NCBI GenBank assembly: GCA_963580285.1
Contig: OY757026.1
Coordinates: forward strand, 66,341,396 to 66,405,395
Origin: Lucinisca nassula
Taxonomy: Eukaryota > Mollusca > Bivalvia > Lucinida > Lucinidae
Direction: 5' to 3'
Length of the DNA: 64,000 nt
Below are positions 53,504 through 63,162 of this stretch, one piece after another; within the stretch, counting starts at the first letter, position 1, and each line of letters begins with the position of its first letter. The position numbers and the translations under genes are program-made. A model generated the notes under the pieces. It did not search any database and was not told the origin of the DNA. It worked only from the letters and a program-made list of their open reading frames with translations.

Positions 53504-53765
53504 CCCCACCCATGAGGGCTTGGAGAAGTAGATTTGGCTGCATGGTGCTTCCATGCAGAGCTGAAACCGATTGAACTTGAATACTGGTAAACCGCTTAGG
53601 TCTAAACCTGCACAGGAAAAGTGGTGTGAGTCAGACCCTTCCTTAAACCCTCGTGGTTTCTTCGGGCAGTAGGGCTTGAGATGTCATTTCATCTAAATGC
53701 CGGGTAAAAGCCCGACATAACTGGAAGTAACGTCTCCAAAATGTCCAAAATAGTGTTGATGCATT
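53504..53765 (+). mobile_element. Diverged SINE (shared-tail family)
   Basis: It runs from CCCCCACCCATGAGGGCTTG to CCAAAATAGTGTTGATGC; the CAAA tail is lost. Confidence 0.65.
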
Positions 53766-53809
53766 ATGATAATATATCCATGCGATATAGTGTGTTCTTT
53801 CATATCTCC

Positions 53810-54010
53810 ACAGGGCGTCCAACTGATATTGGCTTACAGTTTGGCAAGGCCTGCTGTCCTTGCTGCAGGTAAGGATAGAGGGGGAGTGTTGTTATTTCTT
53901 CTGTTTCTACACTTACATTCATTTTCCTCCCATGTCCCTTCTCTTTCATCTCCTCTACTATCTCTTCTATCTCTATTTTTCTCCCTTTCTCTGGGAAACA
54001 ACACTAAATG
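53810..54010 (+). mobile_element. Dispersed repeat, CT-rich family
   Basis: The third copy of the 12077/18648 repeat: GGGCGTCCAACTGATATTGG, CTGTCCTTGCTGCAGGTAAG, then the pyrimidine run to TTTCTCTGGGAAACAACAC. It lies about 100 bp before exon 10. Confidence 0.6.
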
Positions 54011-54113
54011 CCCCACAAAAATGTTTAACTAACACGGTTTCTGGTTTGGACCCCAACAATAGTGTTATAAAAAGGTTGTGGTGTACTCTCAATGCTTTGA
54101 TTTTATTTCATAG

Positions 54114-54703
54114 GTGAAAGAAATCCTGCAACTAGCAGACCAGGTTCAAGACCAGCGCTAGATTTTTCGTCCAAACTCTTCATGAGATATGGTGAGCTTG
54201 AGAAGGAAGCAGTGGCAGCTTTTGACTTCTTGGATGATGTTAATACTACATCAGTTACTTCCCCTGATTATAAACACCTCTCCAGTCAGGAGGTAGAAAA
54301 AAGAGTGTCACATGACAGGCAAACTTCTGCATCAACTTTTCCTCTACAATCATCTGACTTGAGTGCCAACAAAATGAAACAAATTTACAAAACAGGTAAT
54401 GTTACAGGGTCACATGATAGGTTCTCTAAACAGAAGGTAGAAAGAACTGTATTGTGTGGTGTCGATATGGATCAGTCTGTGTCCAGCACAGACTCTTATA
54501 TGACCCCAGTAAAAAGGAGCAGACGGAAACCAAGAGCAAAAATTAAGAAAGGAGAGCAAGCTAGTAGTAAACGACCACTGAGACGAGTGTCAAAGTTTTC
54601 ATCAACGTCTGCCGATGAATCTTATGATGAATTGTCGTTTAGTGACTCTTGCTGTTACCATAGTTACTCTTCATCAACAGACAGTTTAGAAGACAAGGTG
54701 TGA
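54114..54703 (+). CDS. NCKAP5: NCKAP5-type exon 10 (C-terminal; possibly last)
   Basis: The acceptor is GATTTTATTTCATAG at 54113. The first two bases complete the Gly codon from exon 9, then about 194 codons follow: ERNPATSRPGSRPALDFSSK, LFMRYGELEKEAVAAFDFLD, a basic stretch RSRRKPRAKIKKG near residue 122, and a Ser/Asp-rich end (DELSFSDSCC...SSTDSLEDK). The compact RPALDF...FDFLDD segment looks like a conserved globular or binding motif. The end is ambiguous: AAG|GTGTGA could be a donor at 54697, or the gene may stop at TGA 54701-54703 after Val. Confidence 0.82.
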
Positions 54704-54754
54704 ACTATTGTTTTAGTTGTGTCACAAGAAAAGGGCTTAGTTTTTTTCTCGCGC

Positions 54755-55003
54755 AAAGATCAGGCCCCCAAGTTTATAAAACTTTTTTCATGCTCAACTC
54801 GCTTGAGCATTACATTTATCCTGCTCATAAATTTTAAAATGCAGAGTTGGCATTTTAAAATTTTTGAGCAGGATAAATGACATTCTGTGCTGGTCTGAGC
54901 AAGAAAAGTGCCTAATTTGTTTGTATTTTAATAGTTATGAGCACTACAAATTTCATGCTCAGCTGAGCTGAGCATGAAAAAAGTTTTATAACCTCGGGGC
55001 CAG
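54755..55003. mobile_element. MITE with GCATGAAAAAAGTTTTATAA TIRs
   Basis: Left AGTTTATAAAACTTTTTTCA and right TGAAAAAAGTTTTATAACCT are inverted. The inner palindrome is TTTATCCTGCTCATAAATTT / AAATTTTTGAGCAGGATAAA. A relative is at 59025-59212. Confidence 0.65.
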
Positions 55004-55004
55004 G

Positions 55005-55325
55005 GCCCAGTTATTCAAAGCATTGCATGCTTAAAAAATGTGTTAGTGGTTGAAACCTTTTAATTTTTTAGAGCAAGTACAGTATCTAATACAGTGGTAT
55101 TTTTGCTGAAAAAAAAAATGTGAGACGCTTTTGCAGTGCAAAGTTTCTCACTTTTTAATACATGCTATTTTTTATATTTTTGCTGAAAAAAGTGAGAAGC
55201 TAGAGTGAGAAGCTAGCTTCTTTTTTTTTTTCAGCAAAAAAAGTTTGTTTTTTCCCTATTGATTGCTTGCATTTTTAATGATATGATATTTACGATTGGC
55301 GTTGTTAACTTTGAAAAACTGGGCC
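55005..55325. mobile_element. GGCCCAGTTGTTCAAA-type MITE, rearranged core
   Basis: Ends GGGCCCAGTTATTCAAAGC and TTGAAAAACTGGGCCC. TTTTTGCTGAAAAAAGTGAG segments repeat in both orientations, so the core hairpin is duplicated. Confidence 0.6.
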
Positions 55326-55684
55326 CACAATTGGGCCTGGGCTGTTTGCCAGTGTTACGTATTTTTCTTTTTTGTTTTTTGATATATACAAAATGGGTTA
55401 AAACTTATTTCCTTCTTCATGACATGTAACTTATAAGAAAAAACTAAACTATTTCATGAATGTTCTGATAATCCCCCCCCCCCCCCCCCCCCCCAATATG
55501 AAAACATAATCTTTACAATTCCGAGAGTTGTTGGCATTTTTATTGAGCATAAAACTACTAATTATGATGCAAAAGATTTATAGCTATATAATAAAAGGGT
55601 TATTGCACTCATATTGGTGACTATTGTCCCTCGTTGGGATATCAAAGAAAACTCGCAGGCTTGTGTCCTTCGATATCCAAGCTC
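55326..55684. other. Unassigned sequence with C homopolymer
   Basis: A run of about 23 C at 55472-55494. TATTGTCCCTCGTTGGGATA and GATATCCAAGC suggest a small inverted repeat at 55620-55680. Otherwise nothing is recognised. Confidence 0.4.
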
Positions 55685-55935
55685 AGGGGCCAGTTGTTCA
55701 AAGCATCGTTAGCTTTAAAGAGCTCATTAGTGGTCATATTATTAACTGTTCTAGCAAGTACAATATCTAAAATTTTGGTATTTTTGCTGAAAAAAATGTG
55801 AGCAGCTCTTGCATTCGCAAAAGTTGCTCACATTTTTTCAGCAAAAATATTAGTATATTTGCCATAATAAATGATCACAGTTTTAACAATTTTTCAACTA
55901 ACGTTGTCTTTAGTTTTGAACAGCTGGCCCCTGAT
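55685..55935. mobile_element. GGCCCAGTTGTTCAAA-type MITE
   Basis: Ends GGGGCCAGTTGTTCAAAGCA and TTGAACAGCTGGCCCC are inverted. The core palindrome is around AATGTGAGCAGCTCTTGCAT / AAAAGTTGCTCACATT. Confidence 0.7.
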
Positions 55936-56238
55936 AACACATGCTGCTAATGTAGTGCATGCCAAAGCAATCTTTTGATGACCCAATAAAAAAATCATTT
56001 GTTTACATTATATACAGGATATGAGGAAGAGTAAGGGAGATATTTAAGTAACTGTTCTTATACAGTTAATATTCTTTTACAGTAATTCCATATTCGCTTC
56101 ACCATTTTTCCTTTTTAAAGGGAATGAATACACTTCAGAGGAGGTAAATCTTGTATTATATTTTTATTTCCATTATTTATAAGGATCTACTCTTAATGAA
56201 AAGAATTTACTCATTAAGTGTAGACCCCTTTTTCTGAA
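55936..56238. other. Unassigned sequence with possible poly(A) signal
   Basis: AATAAA at 55984-55989 is the first plain polyadenylation hexamer I noticed downstream of exon 10. 56165-56235 holds a fragment of the 36155 minisatellite (AGAATTTACTC, AGTGTAGACCC). Confidence 0.35.
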
Positions 56239-56530
56239 GGAGCGTTTTGTTTGATTTGATGTTTAACGTCCCCGTCAACACTGTAAAGGTAATTTTGGAG
56301 ACGTTGCTTCCAATTTTGTGGGACTTTTACCCAACATTGAGATGATACACATCTCAAGCCCTGTCGCCCTATGAAACCAATAGGGTTTATTAGCATGGAC
56401 GGTCCGCCTGGACAGGCTTAGATCCTCTAAGTGGTTTACCAGTACATGTACTTGTGTGCGGGCCGGATTCTGCTCTGCGTGGAAGCATCATGCAGCCCAT
56501 ATATTTCTTCAAGCCTCTATGGGCGGGGAC
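56239..56530 (-). mobile_element. SINE (shared-tail family)
   Basis: It runs from GTTTGATTTGATGTTTAACG to TTCAAGCCTCTATGGGCGGG. A small internal deletion removes part of the CACCGCGGTTCC block. Confidence 0.75.
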
Positions 56531-56649
56531 CGAGTGTAAAGCAAAAAAAGTTTACAAAAGTTGTCAGCCTTGTACTAAAAAGGTAAAAGGTTTGTCAGGG
56601 TCCAGTCGTTTGAGGTATTGTTAGCTTGACAAGCTTGGTTGTGATCAAA

Positions 56650-56940
56650 CATTACGATGACACACCCGTGCTACATAGTGCATTTTTTCACATCTCCAAA
56701 ATGGACATTTTTCTTATGAAAATCCGTGAAAATTTTCTTATAAATACTGGAAACATAGGTTGTGGGTGCTCGTTAGAACCGCCTCCACCTCATTGAGGCG
56801 GTTCTAACGAGTACCCACAACCTATGTCTTGGAGTCGAAATAAGGAATATAATGTTTACCCCCGTAAACCCCCGTTTTCCCAATATAAATTGGGGTATAG
56901 GGGGGTCTTCATTTCATGGATTTGTTCACATGATGATATT
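56650..56940. mobile_element. Palindromic MITE with intact core
   Basis: It begins at ATTACGATGACACACCCGTG. The core palindrome is near perfect: ACATAGGTTGTGGGTGCTCG, TTAGAACCGCCTC and complements centred at about 56790. It ends in AAACCCCCGTTTTCCCAAT and its complement AATTGGGG. Confidence 0.7.
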
Positions 56941-57254
56941 ACGGTATAAATAAAAATAAAAAATGAGTTCCTTTAGGAGCAATGAAAACATTCATAAGAA
57001 AGAAGATGGGTCATACTACGTAGTTTCGGCTAATAAAGCCTCATCAGTGACCCTGTAATGATCCGGCAAAGAAAGCCAGAGGAAACATACTGCAATTTTG
57101 TGAATTTCGAATAGGCAGTCAATTCAAAGACTGATATAAATCAAAATGGGGTCCAAAAAATTAAAACCTGCCTAGAATATAAACCAATAATATATTTCTG
57201 ATTTCTAAGAATATTCACGCTGATCTCAAAGGACCAAAACCTATAAATTCAGAC
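56941..57254. other. Unassigned non-coding sequence
   Basis: No recognised feature; AT-rich. Confidence 0.35.
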
Positions 57255-57430
57255 AACTTTGAAAACTTGATGTAATTCTCTAAAAAATTTAACACATCAG
57301 TTTTATGATGCAGTAGGAGTCCAAATGGTGCAGATGGAATTGCAAACAGTATAGACCCTGATCAGACTGCTCTGATCTTGGTCTGTACTGTTTGCTTAGG
57401 CTTATCTGTTCCAATACTTAGGTTCATTAT
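57255..57430 (-). mobile_element. Hairpin MITE (ACAGACAGGCCT family), reversed
   Basis: CTAAAAAATTTAACACATC, GTAGGAGTCCAAATGGTGCA, then the shortened core (57345-57400) with the T-T mismatch, and CCAATACTTAGG at the end. Confidence 0.6.
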
Positions 57431-57449
57431 GGTAGCTGTTTTAACAGAA

Positions 57450-57640
57450 ATAGTTTTGGTGAGAAAATATGAGTAGCTTTTGCATTTGCAAAAATCAAAA
57501 AAATATTACAATATTTGCCATATTAGATGATAAAATTTTTTAACTGTATGTTGCTTGCAAAATCATTCAATTTGAACAACTGGAAAAGTTTAGATCTTTT
57601 TAATTAATGCTGTTATTACATTTTAACAACTGGGCCCAGG
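57450..57640. mobile_element. GGCCCAGTTGTTCAAA-type MITE, decayed
   Basis: GAGTAGCTTTTGCATTTGCA, ATATTTGCCATATTAGATGA and ACAACTGGGCCC remain; one side of the core is missing. Confidence 0.5.
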
Positions 57641-58150
57641 AGTGTCCATTTCCCTTTAATGAAATGTGCCTGTAATGAGCAGGGCCTGATAAACTTCATT
57701 ATCTTTTAGACCATTGTTAGTGAGAGATTAATTGATCAATATTGACAGTTGCCATACACCTATTTGTATGCATTTTATTTTTGAAATTTATTAACACTGA
57801 TTATATTTTTATATGTAATTTATTAGTGAGCAGTACATGAATTGCCGTTTTGATGTATATATGTATTCTACAAAAGTCAAGAAGAACTAATTTACATATG
57901 AAATGAGCTGGGGCACAGCATTTCCGACAGTTTACATGTGTGCCGATCGAAGACTCAGATCAGCCTACGCATCCATCTAGTCTTAGCAGAGACTTCTCTT
58001 GCTGCATGAAGGAACATTAGGTCCTTAGCTATCCTTAGAGTGCACAGCAAAGACTCGGATCAGACTGCACGGATGCGCAGGCTGATCTGAGTCTTCGCTG
58101 GGTGCACTGTTTTATTGCAGGTTTTGTCGTGCGCTGGCTCAAATCAGATT
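57641..58150. other. Unassigned sequence with a hairpin near 58030
   Basis: A variant of the palindromic module lies at about 58028-58110 (GACTCGGATCAGACTGCAC and complement; here the mismatch position is G opposite T). A related incomplete arm, GACTCAGATCAGCCTACGC, lies at 57950. Confidence 0.45.
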
Positions 58151-58154
58151 TAGC

Positions 58155-58700
58155 ACCAAAACTGTATTTACCCTAAGTATTTGCACACCTACACTCCTTA
58201 CCATACCTGCTCTAAAATTTGAACAAGTACAATTTAATACCCGATGTTGAGCCTGAAAAAAGCTGGATGAGTGGCAGTCTAGACCCTGATAAGAAGCTGC
58301 ATTCTGTGGCGTCCTCATCTAGGTTTTACACTGTTCAGGCCTCTCTCTGGCCCCCGCCCTTCAGGGCTTGAAGAAATACATGGGCTGCATGATGCTTCCA
58401 TACAGAGCTGAATCTGACACACACATGAGTACTGGTTAACCACTTAAAGGATCTAAGCCTGCCCAGGCAAAGCGGTGCAAGTGTCGGACTGTCCATGTTT
58501 ATAAACCCTATTGGTTTCATTGGGCGACAGGGCTTGTGATGTCATTTCATCTCAATATCTGGTAAAAGTCCCACAAAATTGGAAGCAAAGTCTCCAAAAT
58601 GACCTTTACACTGTTGATGGGGACTTTATACCTCAAATCAAACAAACAAACATCAGGCCTCTCTGTCCGAATACATAGGGTAAATACGGTATAAAACTTT
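58155..58700 (-). mobile_element. Hairpin MITE (GGGTAAATACGG family) split by a SINE
   Basis: It starts at GTATTTACCCTAAGTATTTG and resumes after the SINE with GAATACATAGGGTAAATACG. The core at about 58270-58330 is degenerate with a T-T position. Confidence 0.6.
58347..58653 (+). mobile_element. SINE (shared-tail family) with 11-bp TSD
   Basis: Perfect duplication CAGGCCTCTCT at 58336-58346 and 58654-58664. It runs from GGCCCCCGCCCTTCAGGGC to CTCAAATCAAACAAACAAA. Confidence 0.85.
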
Positions 58701-58737
58701 TTTTCATGTGCAACTTAAGAGTAATTAATTTATAATG

Positions 58738-58985
58738 TTCAGGGGCCAGTTGTTTAAAGCATCGTTAGCTTAATGAGCTCGTTAGTGCTCATATTGTTAA
58801 TTGTCTAGCAAGTACAATACCTATTATTTTAGTATTTTTGCTGGAAAATGTGAGCAGCTTTTGCATTTGCAAAAGCTGCTCACATTTTTTCAGCAAAAAT
58901 ATTAGCATATTGTCATGTTAAATGATCAGTTTTAACCAGGACGTCATTAGATTTGAAGAAATGACCCATGATATATTTAAAAAAA
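58738..58985. mobile_element. GGCCCAGTTGTTCAAA-type MITE with intact core
   Basis: GGGGCCAGTTGTTTAAAGCA opens it. The core is a near perfect palindrome, TGTGAGCAGCTTTTGCATTT and complement, centred at about 58868. Confidence 0.7.
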
Positions 58986-59024
58986 AAAAAAACAGACATT
59001 TTCCTGCTTTTGTGCTATATACTA

Positions 59025-59212
59025 TGCCAAGCTCATAAATTTTTAAATGGCAATAATTTACCAACAATTATTGGCATTTTAGAATTTATGAGCAGGATAA
59101 ATTTTGTGCTGAAGACAGATGAGCATGTAAAAATGCCATTTTAAAATATATGAGCAGAACAAATTTCATGCTTTAGAGAGTTGAGCATGAAAAAACGTTT
59201 TATAACTTCAGT
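59025..59212. mobile_element. MITE (GCTCATAAATTTTAAAA family), one-sided
   Basis: GCTCATAAATTTTTAAATGG and its complement around ACCAACAATTATTGG, then AGCATGAAAAAACGTTTTAT, as in 54755-55003. The left terminus is missing. Confidence 0.55.
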
Positions 59213-59719
59213 GTGTGATTGTTCTGCTAAGCCTCCAACAAAGCACATTGAGAAAACCTACTTATTATGCAATAAACAGTCAAACTTCAATGGCTCGAAC
59301 ACCTTTGGGACCACAAAAATCTGTTTGAGACAGGGGAAGTTTGAGCCACTGAGGGTTACTGCCAGGAGGCATAACAGGATTAATTTTGGGATATCTTTTC
59401 TGTCTTCTATAATAAAAATAGATGCTGTTTGTACTCATTAGAATCTCCTCATCGAGGCAATTCTAATGAGAACACACATCATACATTTGCAAGATAAAAG
59501 TTGAAAATCTCCTTAATTATCCCGTTCTACATCTTATGAAGAGGAATTTCCTGTGGACTAACAAATTGGGTCGACTCAATCACGGTAAATGAGCCATCGA
59601 TGTTCAAGCCATTAAAGTTCAACTGCATTATGATGTTATTAATAAAGTTATTTCTTACTGGCCCTGTTGCAGGTCTGAGGTGTGCTGTATTGGCCGAAGT
59701 TATTAGTTGGAAGTTTGTA
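59213..59719. other. Unassigned sequence with one MITE core
   Basis: ACTCATTAGAATCTCCTCAT / GAGGCAATTCTAATGAG at 59430-59475 is a MITE palindrome. Otherwise nothing is recognised; the open frame at 59181-59441 looks like chance. Confidence 0.4.
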
Positions 59720-60040
59720 TGTCATGATGGTCACAAAACATCAGAAAATGGACTTCATCAGATTAACAAGTCCATGTAATGAACACCACCCTAAATCCCA
59801 CTTTATATAGAGCAAACTGGGGTTTACGGGGGTATAGTTTATTTTCTTTATTTCTGCTCCAAGACATTGGTTGTGGGTACTTGTTAGAACCGCCTCGATG
59901 AGGCGGTTCTAACAAGTGCCCAAAACCTATGTTTGAAATACAGATAAGAAAAATATCAGAGACTTTCATCAGAAAAGTAGCCATTTTGGAGACGTAAAAA
60001 TGCACTATGTCACAAGGGTGTGTTATTGTAATATAGTGTT
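59720..60040. mobile_element. Palindromic MITE, best preserved copy
   Basis: It has AACAAGTCCATGTAATGAAC, AACTGGGGTTTACGGGGGT, the near perfect palindrome GGTACTTGTTAGAACCGCCT centred at about 59900, GTAGCCATTTTGGAGACG and the end GGGTGTGTTATTGTAAT. It is the reference for the family seen at 495, 16715, 39520, 50895 and 56650. Confidence 0.7.
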
Positions 60041-60099
60041 GGGATTGAATGATTTACTGTATTATTACAAGAAAATGAAATACTTTATATATTGATATT

Positions 60100-60540
60100 T
60101 ATTGATTCACCATAACTTCTTTAAAACACAGTTCATTATAAATTTATAACAAAATTTTGGAGGATCCCAAAAAATTTATAGATTATATAGAAAAATGACC
60201 ATTTTATGGTAATTTTCTATATAATCGAAACATTTTCATTTGGATATAACATGGTTGTCACGAAAACACGCCTATATAATTTTGACTCCCTCAAACCCTA
60301 CTTTTATATAGTAAAACTGGGGTTTGCAGGGGTATAAATTATTTTTCTTATTTCTTCTCAAGAAATAATAAAAAATCTCACAATTTTTCATCTTAAACCT
60401 TTTTTTTTTTTTTTGGTAAAAGTTACAGTGCATTTGTATAGGCGTGTTTTCATTTTAGTTGTTTAACAAAGTTACTTACACAATTTCTGCTTTGGCCCCC
60501 AACAATAGTGTTTTAAAGAGGTTGTAGAGGACATGTAATT
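60100..60540. mobile_element. TATAACA MITE with a second MITE inside
   Basis: The outer element matches 44575-44765, with core palindrome TATAGATTATATAGAAAAAT and its complement. At GTTGT it is interrupted by 60250-60455 and resumes at GTTGTTTAACAAAG, with a GTTGT duplication consistent with insertion. Confidence 0.65.
60250..60455. mobile_element. MITE with GAAAACACGCCTATA TIRs, nested
   Basis: 15-bp perfect TIR GAAAACACGCCTATA and TATAGGCGTGTTTTC. The central palindrome is reduced. It has the same ends as 28795, 45094 and 49348. Confidence 0.7.
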
Positions 60541-60679
60541 TTATGTATATCAATTTTTTCATGCATTGATATTTGTATGTATATCTAAATGAGTTGTTTG
60601 ATATCTTTATACACCTTTGTGTGGCATCAGAAAAACAGGACTTGATTAAACTGGTTTCGATTAATATTTCTCACTTACC

Positions 60680-60887
60680 AATATCATGTTAACAAGTCCA
60701 AGTAATGACCACCCCTCTAAACCGCACATTATGTAGAGAAAACTTGGGTTTACAGGGGTATACATTATTTTTGTCACTTCTGCTCGAAGACATAGGTTAT
60801 GTGTACACATTAGAACTGCCTCAATGAAGCATTTCTAACAAGCACCCACAACACATGTTTGGGCTACAAATAAGGAAAACATAAACA
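60680..60887. mobile_element. Palindromic MITE, decayed
   Basis: AACAAGTCCAAGTAATGACC, GAGAAAACTTGGGTTTACAG and the palindrome around GAACTGCCTCAATGAAGC. The right terminal part is missing. Confidence 0.55.
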
Positions 60888-63162
60888 AGAGGCCCATGGG
60901 CCACTATGCTCACCAGAGCTCAGGTGGGCACTGCCAAATTGCAGCCATGTATTTTAACATGGTATCATTTTAATCTGCCAAATGAACCCCCATATCCAAA
61001 TGAGCATCAATGTGGACTCAGTATATGAAACATTAGGCCTTTTATGAAGTAGAGGGGGTGGGGCATGGACCCAATGGAGCCCTGGTTGGTATCACTAAAT
61101 GTGTCTTATCACAAAGAACAAGAATATATATGGTTTAGCAGTGGGGATCTGCATGGCTGGAGATAAAAGTGGAGGGGTTGGAGCATGCCCTGTCGTTCCC
61201 AGGAAAGCCCAAGATTGTTGTCCCTAAATGTGTCTCATCATAAGGACCAAGTATATATATGGTTTAGGGGTGGGAATCTGAACGGTTTCCAAGATATCCT
61301 TTCATGAAGTGATAAAGGAGAGGAATGGCCCCTGCGGACACCCCTACAGTAGGTGTGCTAATAATAAGGAACAAGAACATATATGAATATGGGGTGGGGA
61401 TTTGAATGGTTTCTGAAATATATGGCCTTTTATGAAATGGAAGGGCGGGGCACATTGCCTCAGCACAAAGAGACCCCCAAGTTGGTGTGACTGAATGAGT
61501 TATCATATGGAACAAGAATATATATGGTTTAGGGGTGGGGATCTGAACTATTTCTGAGATATGTGGCTTTTAATGAAGTCAAGCGGTGGAGCAAGGCCCG
61601 GGCATGCCCCGGGGACTCACAAGCTGGTGTCAATGAATGTGCCTTATCATAAGGAAGATGAATATATATGGTTTAGGGGTGGGGCTCTGAACAGTTTCTG
61701 AGATATAAGGCCTTTTGTGAAGTGCAGGGGTGGGGCAAGGCCCAGGGAGACCCCCAGGTTGGTGTCAATGAAAGTGTCTTATCATAAGGAACAAGAATAT
61801 ATATGGTTTAGGGGTGGGGATCTGTAAGGTTTCCGAGATATTGTGATATTATGAAATGGAGGGGGTGGGGCATGGCCCCAGCACATCCCTGGGGACCCCC
61901 AGGTTGGTGTCACTGAATTTGTCTCATCATAATGAACAAGAACATATATGGTTTAGGGGTGGGGATCTGAACAGTTTCTGAGATATATGGCCTTTTGTGA
62001 AGTGAAGGGGTGGGGCATGGCTCCGGCGCACCCCGGAAGACCCCCAATTTGGGGTCAATGAATGCGTCTTATCATAAGGAGCAAGAATATATATGGTTTA
62101 AGGGTGCGGATCTGTAAGGTTTCCGAGATATTGGGCCTGGAGGGGCGGGACATGGCCCCGGCGCATCCCGGGGGACCCCCAGTTTGATGTCACTGAATGC
62201 GTCTTATCATAAGGAACAAGAGTATATAGGGTTCAGGGGTGGGGATCTGAATTGTTTCCGAGATATTGGGCCTTTTATGAAGTGGAGGGGGTGGGGCATG
62301 GCCTCGGCACATCCCGGAGGACCTCCAGGTTGGTGTCACTGAATGCGTCTTATTAATAGGAACAAGAATATATATGGTTTAGGGGTGGGGATCTGTAAGG
62401 TTTCTGAGATATAAGTCATTTTATGAAGTACTGGGGGCGGGGCATGGCCCCGGCACAACCTACTGGACCCCCCGGTTGACATAACAGCATATGGCTGAGA
62501 GAAGTTTACTAAAGGAACATTTCTATGAAAGTTTTGTCAAAATATCTGCAAAGGCTTTGTAGTTAATGCCATTTTTCAATTTTCCCCATTATAAGTCTAT
62601 GGAAAATCTAAGTTGCCATAGCAACCAAACTAAAGAGCCGAATTTCATAAAAAACACAAAACCTGTAAAGGCAAATATGGTGAATATTTCCATAAACTTT
62701 CAGCCTCATAGAGCATACGGTTTCTGAGGAGATGATTTTTTAAGTATTTTTTTTTCTATTTTTTCATTTTGGTTTCCATGGCAACCAATACAAATGAGCA
62801 GTAGGCCTAAAATCATATGGCAGATAGTAGATTGCCTAAGGAATATTTCTATGAAAGTTTTGTCAAAATATCTGCAGTGGCTTGGCAGTAAATGCCATTT
62901 TTCAATTTTCCCCATTATAAGTCTATGGAAACTCTAAGTTGCCATAGCAACCAAACCAATGAGCCGAATTTCATAAAAAACACAAACTTTCAATCCCCCA
63001 ACCCAAGGATGCTACAGATGAAATTTGGACTCAATCGGCCCAGTGGTTTCAGAGGAGATGTCGTTTGAAAGTGTTGACGACGCAGACGCAGACGCAGACG
63101 ACGACGACGGACAACTGCCTATCCTAAAAGCTCCCCCGGAGCCTTCGGCTCTGGTGAGCTAA
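60888..63162 (+). mobile_element. Helitron-like element with 140-150-bp minisatellite
   Basis: The left end is AGAGGCCCATGGGCCACTA with TGCTCACCAGAGC. The right end is a GAGCCTTCGGCTC hairpin followed by TGGTGAGCTAA: the CTAA end and upstream hairpin typical of Helitrons. About ten units share ATATATGGTTTAGGGGTGGG, GGGGTGGGGCATGGCCCCGG and GGTTGGTGTCACTGAATG. The 3' part has CATTTTTCAATTTTCCCCAT duplicated and GACGCAGACGACGACGACGG. No protein is encoded. Confidence 0.7.

Larger units (their letters stand above)
16568..54703 (+). other. NCKAP5: NCKAP5/NCKAP5L-type gene (span of recognised exons)
   Basis: Ten coding exons join in frame with GT-AG introns to give about 2,080 residues, against about 1,900 for vertebrate NCKAP5 as I recall it. 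Family knowledge: NCKAP5 and NCKAP5L (Cep169) bind Nck SH3 domains and microtubules, with an N-terminal coiled coil and EB-binding SxIP motifs. The exon 3-4 coiled coil matches my memory of the vertebrate family closely (CLDE-ANQ-VVQALL-QK-LREEC). Introns are 1.1-7.2 kb and packed with transposable elements. The 5' end is missing; the 3' end is at 54703 or beyond. Confidence 0.85.

Noticed and set aside
59673..59780. Possible downstream exon after GTTGCAG
   Set aside because: One frame is open for about 35 codons, but its phase does not match the end of exon 10 and the sequence runs into a MITE.
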